Shown one piece after another: positions 33,123 to 38,597 of a DNA stretch of 38,597 nucleotides (the first letter of the stretch is position 1; the number at the start of each line of letters is the position of its first letter). Made by a program: the position numbers and the translations under genes. The stretch comes from an uncultured Mycoplasmatota bacterium (lineage in GTDB: Bacteria > Bacillota_I > Bacilli_A > RF39 > UBA660), in NCBI GenBank assembly GCA_900546745.1, contig URDT01000011.1, positions 1 through 38,597 of the forward strand, given 5' to 3'. The notes under the pieces were generated by a model. It was not told the origin of the DNA, did not search any database, and was given only the letters and a program-made list of their open reading frames with translations.

Positions 33123-33693
33123 CATTTCCCTCCAAAATAGTTACAACATCTCCTTGTTTCAACTGAAAAGCATTCGCGTCATCTGTATCGATATGCATTT
33201 CAAAATAAGAAAGTTCACTTACTTTTAAATGTACATGAAACATCATTCCTCCTTTTGGACCATTTACTAGTACATTTACTTCTTCTTTTCCTTGCAATCC
33301 ATAAAGTTCCATTTGTTTTGAAGTAATATGGATATGGCGATTGGCAATAATACATCCTTGATTTAAAGAAATTTCTCCCTTAGGTCCTATTAGTGTAATT
33401 GCTTCAGAATTTTCTAAATCTCCAGAATCTCGAATAGGAGGATTTAATCCTAGCATATAGGCATCTGTTTTAGATATTTCTACTTGTGTATAGTTTCTTA
33501 AATCTCCAATTACACGGACATGTTCTAGTATTCCCTTGTTTGTTTTTAAAGTTACAAAACTATTAGATGCGAATTGAGTTGGTTGATTTAGATTTTTCAC
33601 ATTTTCTAATTGATAATTTTCTCCAAATAAAATATTTAAATGTTCCTTTGTTAAATGAACATGACGATTTGATATTCCAACAGTTACTTTCAT
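33094..33693 (-). CDS. pduL: PduL-type phosphate acyltransferase
   Basis: 199 residues, ATG preceded by AAGGGGGAG. It has the family's two His-rich repeats: GISNRHVHLT (6-15) and ANRHIHIT, plus NGPKGGMMFHVHLKVS and HIDTDDANAF. The His clusters bind zinc. PduL converts acyl-CoA and phosphate to acyl-phosphate and CoA. There is no microcompartment shell gene or encapsulation peptide here, so it is probably the cytosolic acetate-forming phosphotransacetylase replacing Pta; ackA is not in the window. Confidence 0.92.
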   Translation of the reverse strand: MKVTVGISNRHVHLTKEHLNILFGENYQLENVKNLNQPTQFASNSFVTLKTNKGILEHVRVIGDLRNYTQVEISKTDAYMLGLNPPIRDSGDLENSEAITLIGPKGEISLNQGCIIANRHIHITSKQMELYGLQGKEEVNVLVNGPKGGMMFHVHLKVSELSYFEMHIDTDDANAFQLKQGDVVTILEGNDESQYLSKM

Positions 33694-33702
33694 AACTCCC
33701 CC

Positions 33703-34488
33703 TTATAAATATTCATAAAGAAACTCTGCTCCTTTAATATAATTTTTAATTCTTTCATCAAAATTATTTCCGAGTTTATATATATCATATTCTAATACCA
33801 AAGTGTTTTCAAAACGAATTGTTTTTAAATATTGTAAACCTTTTATCCACTCTCTATTTGAATCTAATCCAATCGGTAAATGATCATTGATATTATGAAA
33901 AGTATGAATATGAACATTACAAATTCGATCTACTAAAATCGGATCTAAATCAATTACTTTTCCATATTCTGCATCTTCATGACCTATATCATAAGTAAAA
34001 TTTAAGTCCATATTATTAGCAAGAATAGGTTTTAAATATTCTTTCGATAATCTAGCTACTGACGAAGAATTTAAATTTTCAATACTAATAGATACTTTTA
34101 AATGATTTCGATATATATCATTTAAGATTTTCGAAAAATATAAGTTTGATTGTTCTATCATTTTTTCAATCGTATCGGAACTAATAGGATGTAATACAAC
34201 CGGCATCCTTGTTTCCATAATTTGAGCTATATGATTTAAAAATTTTAAATATTGTTTTTGTGTTTTAATATCTAAATTACTATCTCCATGAAATTGTAAA
34301 ATATAATTGTTTTTTTTACATAGAACAGCCATTTCCTCTACATAATGAATGTGATTTTCGTTATGAATATCAAAACAAATTTCAAAGCCAGCTACAGTAT
34401 GATTTACATCATATTTTTTTAATATCCAAATTATATCCTGTGGACTATTATCAAAAACCTTTTGATTAATACTAAATAATATTTTCAT
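33703..34488 (-). CDS. Xylose-isomerase-like TIM-barrel protein (AP endonuclease 2 superfamily)
   Basis: 261 residues from the ATG at 34488 (AAGGAGG upstream); the longer frame starts inside yidD. Candidate metal ligands follow the order of the superfamily: His in LQFHGDSN, His in VVLHPIS, Glu in SIENLNSS, Asp/His in YDIGHED, His in NVHIHTFH and Glu in LEYDIY. Members are sugar-phosphate isomerases, epimerases or AP endonucleases; length and motifs suggest a sugar isomerase/epimerase-like enzyme, substrate unknown. It lies between yidD and pduL. Confidence 0.78.
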   Translation of the reverse strand: MKILFSINQKVFDNSPQDIIWILKKYDVNHTVAGFEICFDIHNENHIHYVEEMAVLCKKNNYILQFHGDSNLDIKTQKQYLKFLNHIAQIMETRMPVVLHPISSDTIEKMIEQSNLYFSKILNDIYRNHLKVSISIENLNSSSVARLSKEYLKPILANNMDLNFTYDIGHEDAEYGKVIDLDPILVDRICNVHIHTFHNINDHLPIGLDSNREWIKGLQYLKTIRFENTLVLEYDIYKLGNNFDERIKNYIKGAEFLYEYL

Positions 34489-34498
34489 CAATTCCTCC

Positions 34499-34711
34499 TT
34501 ATTTTTTTGGTACTGGATCATATCCTGAAGAACCTAATGGATTACATCTCAAAATTCTTTTGAAAGATAAAATAGATCCTTTTAATATTCCAAATTTTTC
34601 AATTGCCTCAATAGCATAATTTGAACAGGTTGGTTGAAACCTACATTTGTTGTGAAATGATCCTGGTATTCTTTGGTAAAGCTTAATAAGTTTTATGATT
34701 ATTTTTTTCAT
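34499..34711 (-). CDS. yidD: Membrane protein insertion efficiency factor YidD
   Basis: 70 residues, ATG preceded by AAGGTGA. The full family signature is present: an N-terminal amphipathic helix (IIIKLIKLYQR), then CRFQPTCSNYAIEAIEKFG with both Cys, RILRCNP with the third Cys, and GYDPVP. YidD assists YidC-dependent membrane insertion. It is usually next to rnpA/yidC; here it heads an unrelated operon. TGTTATGAT just upstream may be an extended -10 giving a nearly leaderless transcript. Confidence 0.95.
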   Translation of the reverse strand: MKKIIIKLIKLYQRIPGSFHNKCRFQPTCSNYAIEAIEKFGILKGSILSFKRILRCNPLGSSGYDPVPKK

Positions 34712-34770
34712 ATTTTCACCTTAGTTATCATAACATAAATTTTATTGAAAATCTATTCAACATAAACAAT

Positions 34771-34798
34771 TCATATTTTAAATTGTAAATAATATAAT
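34771..34798 (+). promoter_or_regulatory. Possible sigma-E promoter of gerQ
   Basis: TCATATT (34771-34777), 13 bases, AATATAAT (34791-34798). It resembles the sigma-E -35 ATATT and -10 CATACANT. gerQ is sigma-E dependent in Bacillus subtilis. Confidence 0.35.
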
Positions 34799-34819
34799 TT
34801 TTATAGAAAGGATGAGAAA

Positions 34820-35176
34820 ATGAATAATAATTATTTTGATAAAAATGTTTTTCCTGGTCAACCGATTTATTCTGGGAATAATATTCCAACACCGAATCAA
34901 CAAACTGCCCCAACTTATACTCCTGATGTTCCTTTTGAACAGTCTTACATTGAAAATATTTTGAGAATGAATAAAGGAAAACAAGTAACTGTTCACATGA
35001 CTTTTCCAGATTCAGAACAATTTAAAGATCGTGAATTCAAAGGAATTATTGAACAATCAGGTAGAGATCACATTATTTTAAGTGAACCATCTACAGGAAA
35101 ATGGTTACTTTTATTAATGATTTATGTAGACTTTATTACTTTTGATGAAAAAATAAATTATGTTACAAATTTTTAA
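34820..35176 (+). CDS. gerQ: Spore coat protein GerQ
   Basis: 118 residues, ATG preceded by GAAAGGATGAG. An Asn/Pro/Gln/Tyr-rich N-terminal third is followed by the conserved GerQ core: EQSYIENILRMNKGKQ, VHMTFPDSEQFKDREF, GIIEQSGRDHIILSEPSTGK and YVDFITFDE. GerQ is a coat protein that is cross-linked by transglutaminase and locates the cortex lytic enzyme CwlJ in the spore. No cwlJ is next to it in the window. Confidence 0.93.
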   Translation: MNNNYFDKNVFPGQPIYSGNNIPTPNQQTAPTYTPDVPFEQSYIENILRMNKGKQVTVHMTFPDSEQFKDREFKGIIEQSGRDHIILSEPSTGKWLLLLMIYVDFITFDEKINYVTNF

Positions 35177-35203
35177 TATAATATAGCAAAATTCGACAAT
35201 AAT

Positions 35204-35212
35204 TGTTATAAT
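35204..35212 (+). promoter_or_regulatory. Extended -10 promoter of the second lemA gene
   Basis: TGTTATAAT with no good -35. The predicted start falls at or next to the AGGTGAT ribosome-binding site, so the leader is very short. Confidence 0.45.
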
Positions 35213-35228
35213 GTTTACAGGTGATTAT

Positions 35229-35774
35229 ATGGAAATGATAGAATTGATATTAATTGCTTTTATTGCAGTATGTCTATTACTTATTTGGTACGTCAATATT
35301 TATAACAATTACCAAAATTATATTATTAGAATTAACGAAGCAGAAGCATTTATTGATACAACACTTCGCAAAAGATTTGATTTATTAAATAAATCTATTG
35401 AAATTATTAAAGCTGTAACAAAAACAAAAAAGGATGTATTAAAAGAATTAACAGATTTAAAATCTGTTAAATTAAGTAATTTTGAACTAGATCGAAAATT
35501 ATATGAATTTATTAATGAATTAAATGGATTGAAAGAAAGTAATATAGAACTTAAAAACAATGAAAACTTTTTAAAAATTGATTTGGGAATTATTGAATCA
35601 GAGTCTGAAATTGTAGCAGCTAGAAAATATTATAATGATATTATTACAGATTATAATAAATTAGTTCGCACATTTCCTTCAAATGTTGTAGCTAAGATAT
35701 GTGGCTATAAAATTAAAACATATTTTGATGGAAAAGATATGGAAGATGATGATATTCAAGATTTCAAATTATAA
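35229..35774 (+). CDS. LemA family protein, second diverged copy
   Basis: 181 residues from the ATG at 35229 (AGGTGAT upstream). An N-terminal helix (about 3-21) precedes a helical bundle with the LemA layout: YNNYQNYIIRINEAEAFIDT, LRKRFDLLNKSIEIIKAV, then ENFLKIDLGIIESESEIVAARKYYND and LVRTFPSNVVAKICGYK. It is clearly more diverged than the copy at 19826-20377 (RKRFDLLNK in place of RRSDLIPNL, for instance). No DUF2207 gene adjoins it. Function unknown. Confidence 0.82.
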   Translation: MEMIELILIAFIAVCLLLIWYVNIYNNYQNYIIRINEAEAFIDTTLRKRFDLLNKSIEIIKAVTKTKKDVLKELTDLKSVKLSNFELDRKLYEFINELNGLKESNIELKNNENFLKIDLGIIESESEIVAARKYYNDIITDYNKLVRTFPSNVVAKICGYKIKTYFDGKDMEDDDIQDFKL

Positions 35775-35800
35775 TACTAACTAATGTTAGTATTTTTTTT
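35773..35800 (+). terminator. Intrinsic terminator of the second lemA gene
   Basis: AATACTAAC / GTTAGTATT, loop TAAT, T run. Confidence 0.85.
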
Positions 35801-35814
35801 CAAAAAAAAAGAAA

Positions 35815-36228
35815 TTATTTTCTCTTTCTTACAATATGAATAATGATAATAATCAGAATAGCAACTCCAGCATAAACAATATAATTATAATCAATATTAA
35901 TTTCAAATGACTTTTTATTTTCTTCTTTTTTATCTTCTGATTTTAGTTTTAAAATATATTCTCCATTTTTAGAATAAGAATAATTTTCTCTTGCATATCT
36001 AGCTATATAATCTGAATCTTGTAATCTTTCAATTTCATTACGCAACTCTTTTTCATTTGCTTTTAATTCTGTATAATTATCATTTAATTTTTTTTGTTCT
36101 TCTTTCAATTGATAAATTTGATAAATATAATATCCTAGTAGAAAAATAAAATATAAAATTATCATTACGGAAATTGTTCCAAAAACGGCTAGTCTTTTTT
36201 TAGAGGCTTTTGGTATTTTCTTTTTCAT
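35815..36228 (-). CDS. divIC: Septum formation initiator DivIC/FtsB family, with an extra C-terminal helix
   Basis: 137 residues from the ATG at 36228 (AGGTGAACACT upstream). Membrane helix at about 13-33, coiled coil YQLKEEQKKLNDNYTELKAN...EIERLQDSDYIARYARENYS and the short conserved segment after it, as in DivIC/FtsB, which links FtsL and DivIB in the divisome. Unlike the standard family, a second hydrophobic helix (about 113-133) ending in VRKRK follows a Lys/Glu-rich linker. Position after yabP-yabQ matches Bacillus divIC exactly. A weak hairpin with a T run follows at 35801-35822. Confidence 0.85.
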   Translation of the reverse strand: MKKKIPKASKKRLAVFGTISVMIILYFIFLLGYYIYQIYQLKEEQKKLNDNYTELKANEKELRNEIERLQDSDYIARYARENYSYSKNGEYILKLKSEDKKEENKKSFEINIDYNYIVYAGVAILIIIIIHIVRKRK

Positions 36229-36252
36229 AGTGTTCACCTACTATGAATTATA

Positions 36253-36537
36253 TCATTTTTTTATTTTATTCGCAATGAACTTAGAGAAAAGACTTTCTAA
36301 AATACATCCTACTATAATACATAATATTTCATAAATATGAAAAATACCATTATTAATTTTTTGAATTAAATAAAAATATAATAAGGCATTTAATAACACC
36401 AAAATTGGAGTAAAAAAAATTTTAATAATTTCTTTTTTATGGTAAATAATTTTATAGTTTATTGACAAGAAAAAAGAAAAATAAATTCCAAATAAGATAG
36501 ATACTATAATTGTTTTTATTTGAAGAATTAAACTCAT
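36253..36537 (-). CDS. yabQ: Sporulation membrane protein YabQ
   Basis: 94 residues, shorter than Bacillus YabQ, with ATG overlapping the yabP stop (ATGA). Three membrane helices: IKTIIVSILFGIYFSFFLS, then IIKIFFTPILVLLNALLYFYL and IYEILCIIVGCILESLFS. Sequence similarity alone is modest; the position between yabP and divIC decides the call. YabQ is needed for cortex formation in the mother cell. Confidence 0.82.
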   Translation of the reverse strand: MSLILQIKTIIVSILFGIYFSFFLSINYKIIYHKKEIIKIFFTPILVLLNALLYFYLIQKINNGIFHIYEILCIIVGCILESLFSKFIANKIKK

Positions 36538-36821
36538 TTAAATAATTTACTAATAATGGAATCTTCTTTTTCTTTTTTATTAGCACTTTCCATATAATTT
36601 AAGCTATTGATTTTTCCTTTTATTGAAACGTTTCCTTGATAGGTATCTAATTTTATAATTTCTAATTCTTGTCCTTTAATTACAATATACCCCATATTGG
36701 TTTCTAATAAAAATTCTTCATCATCAAAACTGTCTATTTTTTTTACACCTGTTATTGTTATATTTTTTCTTTCATTTAATGTAATACTATGATTATAACT
36801 ACTAATTATATCCTTGTCCAT
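36534..36821 (-). CDS. yabP: Sporulation protein YabP
   Basis: 95 residues, ATG preceded by AGGTGATAA. It shows the YabP/YqfC fold pattern: HSITLNERKNITITGVKKID, FDDEEFLLETNMGYIVIKG and LDTYQGNVSIKGKI. The C-terminal 20 residues are polar. YabP is a mother-cell protein made under sigma-E; a matching promoter is at 36837-36865. It is the first gene of yabP-yabQ-divIC. Confidence 0.9.
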   Translation of the reverse strand: MDKDIISSYNHSITLNERKNITITGVKKIDSFDDEEFLLETNMGYIVIKGQELEIIKLDTYQGNVSIKGKINSLNYMESANKKEKEDSIISKLFK

Positions 36822-36836
36822 TTTATCACCTATTTA

Positions 36837-36865
36837 TATATATGTGAATGTTTTATAAAATATGA
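36837..36865 (-). promoter_or_regulatory. Sigma-E-like promoter of yabP
   Basis: Minus strand: TCATATT (36865-36859), 14-base spacer, CATATATA (36844-36837), close to the sigma-E pattern (ATATT, 14 bases, CATACANT). Bacillus yabP is sigma-E controlled. Confidence 0.5.
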
Positions 36866-36888
36866 AAAAAACTTCTGAAAAGAAGTTT
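36862..36888 (-). terminator. Intrinsic terminator of spoVG
   Basis: Minus strand AAACTTC / GAAGTTT, loop TTTTCA, T run. It overlaps the spoVG stop codon and the -35 of the yabP promoter. Confidence 0.8.
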
Positions 36889-37144
36889 AAATTTGTTTTT
36901 GATATTCTGTTAAAATAGCATCATCAAACATTTTACGACACTCTGTTGTAATGGGATGCGCTACATCACGATAATTGCCATTTGATGTTTTTCTACTTGG
37001 CATTGCAGTAAATAAACCATTTTCTCCTTCAATAATTCGAATATCGTGAATAGCAAAGCAATCGTCTACTATAACAGAAGCAATTCCTTTCATTTTAGAA
37101 TCTTTTGTATCAGAAATACGTACATTTACTGATGTTATTTTCAT
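36887..37144 (-). CDS. spoVG: Septation/sporulation regulator SpoVG
   Basis: 85 residues, ATG preceded by AGAGGAGAGG. It is nearly canonical: KITSVNVRISD, MKGIASVIVDDCFAIHDIRI, MPSRKTSNGNYRDVAHPI, then TTECRKMFDDAIL. SpoVG is a small nucleic-acid-binding protein with effects on septation, sporulation and virulence genes. It has its own sigma-A promoter immediately after veg; sigma-H control as in Bacillus is not evident. Confidence 0.97.
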   Translation of the reverse strand: MKITSVNVRISDTKDSKMKGIASVIVDDCFAIHDIRIIEGENGLFTAMPSRKTSNGNYRDVAHPITTECRKMFDDAILTEYQKQI

Positions 37145-37177
37145 GAACCTCTCTCCTCTCAGTATTTTGATAGTTTT

Positions 37178-37206
37178 ATTATATACCTAATAAAGAAGAA
37201 AAGCAA
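37178..37206 (-). promoter_or_regulatory. Sigma-A promoter of spoVG
   Basis: Minus strand: -35 TTGCTT (37206-37201), directly after the veg stop codon, 17-base spacer, -10 TATAAT (37183-37178). Confidence 0.7.
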
Positions 37207-37428
37207 TTAATAATCTATCTTTATTGTTTTCGCAATCACATCTGAATATGAAAAAGATTTTGTCAAAACTTGATTTTTATTTTTTAATTCCACTAAAAAA
37301 ATATGATTATATAATTCTTTAATGAAAACATCATATTTTTCATATTTATTACGTCCTAAATTATAGCATATTGTAACTTGATCTCCTAAATGATCATTTA
37401 ATTGTTTTTTTACGGTTTCAATCGTCAT
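37207..37428 (-). CDS. veg: Veg protein
   Basis: 73 residues, ATG preceded by GGGAGGG. The family pattern is visible: TIETVKKQLNDHLGDQV, YNLGRNKYEKYDVFIKELY, SFSYSDVIAKTI. Veg is a small beta-barrel protein that stimulates biofilm formation in Bacillus subtilis by an unclear route. It lies 11 bases after yabG in the same order as in Bacillus. Confidence 0.93.
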   Translation of the reverse strand: MTIETVKKQLNDHLGDQVTICYNLGRNKYEKYDVFIKELYNHIFLVELKNKNQVLTKSFSYSDVIAKTIKIDY

Positions 37429-37439
37429 AAGTCCCTCCC

Positions 37440-38219
37440 TTATCTTGGATACCCTATATACATGGTTCCTCTTGTTTTTACACCACCTATTCCAGCACTT
37501 CCATATTTCGTTTTTTCTAAAATTCCTTTTAAGTCAATATCTTGCGTTACATCTGAAAGACTTAATTTTGAAGCTATAATAGCCGGATCTAAAGCATGAA
37601 TATTAATTCTTTTAGGGCTAGAAGCGAAGTTTGCTCCTGCTTTAATCAATTCTTCATAATCCGATTGACAACCACCTGCTATAATAATCAATTTTTCATG
37701 ACTTTTTTCATACTTTCTAGCATTTTTTATTGCTTCTACATAGTAACAACTGTTTTTGTAAGAATTTAAGTCCGAAATTTCCCCAGATTTTTTATAGTAG
37801 GCATCATGACCTGTAATCACTACAATATCCGGTCTATATTCTTCTAATAGTTTTTCTATTTTATTAGGAATATTTTTTTCACTTTCTAGAATTCCTGCAG
37901 CCCAGATATTAGATTTTTCATAATATTTCAGACATCTTTCTAAGTATTCACTATCAGCATCAATATGTAATATTTTTCCTGGCAAATAAAAATAATCATC
38001 TCTATTTAAATTTGTCATTTCAATATTTTTGATAAATTCTTCATCCTCAGAATCTGAATTTCGATCACATTTTTTTAAATCTTCTACATTACTATCAGCA
38101 CATAATCTAATATTTACCCCTGTTAAATAATAAATATCATCCTTAATCTTTGTAATTCTAAATATTAAATCATTCTGATAAGAGTTTCTAGTGACATAAT
38201 CCCCTACTTTAAATTCCAT
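37440..38219 (-). CDS. yabG: Sporulation-specific protease YabG
   Basis: 259 residues, slightly shorter than Bacillus YabG; ATG preceded by AGGTGATA. An N-terminal SH3-like/KOW segment (FKVGDYVTRNSYQNDLIFRI) is followed by DYFYLPGKILHIDADSEYLERC, then VVITGHDAYYK and IIAGGCQSDYEELIKAGANFASSPKRINIHA (family core with GHD and GGCQSDYE). YabG processes spore-coat proteins, including coat substrates later cross-linked with GerQ in Bacillus. The promoter was not identified with confidence. Confidence 0.95.
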   Translation of the reverse strand: MEFKVGDYVTRNSYQNDLIFRITKIKDDIYYLTGVNIRLCADSNVEDLKKCDRNSDSEDEEFIKNIEMTNLNRDDYFYLPGKILHIDADSEYLERCLKYYEKSNIWAAGILESEKNIPNKIEKLLEEYRPDIVVITGHDAYYKKSGEISDLNSYKNSCYYVEAIKNARKYEKSHEKLIIIAGGCQSDYEELIKAGANFASSPKRINIHALDPAIIASKLSLSDVTQDIDLKGILEKTKYGSAGIGGVKTRGTMYIGYPR

Positions 38220-38263
38220 ATTATCACCTGATTAATGATATGTTTTTATCATTCAAATAGAAC

Positions 38264-38288
38264 AAAAAAATCGATAGATTATCGATTT
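38264..38288 (-). terminator. Intrinsic terminator after the right-edge partial gene
   Basis: Minus strand AAATCGATA / TATCGATTT, loop of three, T run. Confidence 0.75.
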
Positions 38289-38342
38289 ATATTTGTTACA
38301 ACTGTTTCCATTGACCATACTATAATGTAGCGAAATTCATTT

Positions 38343-38597
38343 CTAAAAAAACTGAATTGATCTATCCATATAGGGAGCATTTTTTATACCAGAAAAGGTT
38401 GAATTATCCATTCCAACTAAGATTACGTAAGAAGCTCTCAAATCATTAAATTCAAATTTTTCATTTACAAGATAATGATCATACATAGATAACACATCAT
38501 TTTTAATTGTTAAATTATTCATTGATGTTGTATGATTATTTACAATTGTTTGTAAATTAGCGAAATCACTACTATTGGCTTTTGTATTAAGATTATT
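38343..38597 (-). CDS. Unidentified gene, 3' end only
   Basis: 84 codons are open from the right edge to TAG at 38345-38343. The sequence is Asn/Thr/Ser-rich (NNLNTKANSSDFANLQTIVN...) and ends SGIKNAPYMDRSIQFF. No membrane segment or motif is visible in this part and no family is recognised. It is followed by a terminator, so yabG begins a new transcript. Confidence 0.55.
   Translation of the reverse strand, partial: NNLNTKANSSDFANLQTIVNNHTTSMNNLTIKNDVLSMYDHYLVNEKFEFNDLRASYVILVGMDNSTFSGIKNAPYMDRSIQFF

Noticed and set aside
33094..33693. Metabolosome locus suggested by pduL
   Set aside because: No shell protein, no aldehyde dehydrogenase and no encapsulation peptide are nearby; the enzyme is better seen as a cytosolic phosphotransacetylase.

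Overview
The window is a strongly AT-rich, gene-dense chromosomal segment of an endospore-forming member of the Bacilli (Bacillota), most likely an uncultured host-associated low-GC lineage. Spore-former evidence comes from several places: SspI (20486), GerQ (34820), a YjcZ-like peptide (24780), and the block yabG-veg-spoVG-yabP-yabQ-divIC (35815-38219). RNA polymerase delta (rpoE), omega (rpoZ) and RNase J also point to Bacillota. TGG is used for Trp and TGA as stop (end of the SEDS gene, end of ywiB), so the standard bacterial code applies. No rRNA, tRNA, CRISPR array or transposase is visible.

Layout. 1-4532 (-): two tandem paralogous large surface proteins with a prepilin N-terminus and Ig/Fn3-like, MucBP-like and InlB-type repeats. 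The first runs off the left edge. The second is split by a frameshifting deletion into 2304-4532 and 1252-2280. 4715-7058 (-): an unrecognised pair, a zinc-ribbon protein and a membrane-anchored HExxH protein, behind a structured leader RNA. 7089-10354 (-): ftsY, a small membrane protein, ylxM and a HerA-type ATPase. 10466-12634 (-): a fusion of a two-helix membrane domain, four BIG2 domains and a metallo-beta-lactamase domain. 12759-14999 (+): a small anchored protein and RNase J. 15014-20377 (-): an orphan histidine kinase, an EIIB-like domain without its cysteine, a coiled-coil protein, DegV, DUF2207 and LemA. 20486 (+): sspI. 20704-24625 (-): a pilin-like gene behind a second copy of the same leader RNA, rpoZ, pyrimidine-nucleoside phosphorylase and a RodA/FtsW protein. 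24780-25689 (+): YjcZ-like peptide, def and a TTG-started micropeptide. 25682-26684 (-): a CmpB-like pseudogene with one nonsense codon, then rpoE. 26867 (+): a DUF2207 C-terminal-like membrane protein. 28010-30409 (-): ywiB, argS and an unknown gene. 30526 (+): class A PBP. 32635-34711 (-): yidD, TIM-barrel protein, pduL, DUF1450-like gene and a decayed small gene. 34820-35774 (+): gerQ and a second lemA. 35815-38219 (-): the sporulation/division block. 38343-38597 (-): the 3' end of an unidentified gene.

Most of the window is housekeeping (translation, secretion, RNA decay, wall synthesis) mixed with sporulation genes. The accessory, fast-evolving part is the pilin-like surface system. The most interesting signal is a pair of near-identical leader RNAs at 6961-7046 and 21746-21840. 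Each starts just after a good sigma-A promoter, carries a conserved 5' block, has three short segments that can pair in mutually exclusive ways, and ends in an intrinsic terminator built on a run of 8 or 9 G. One precedes a pilin-like gene and the other the zinc-ribbon/metalloprotease pair. They look like a cis-acting transcriptional switch that I cannot assign to a known class.
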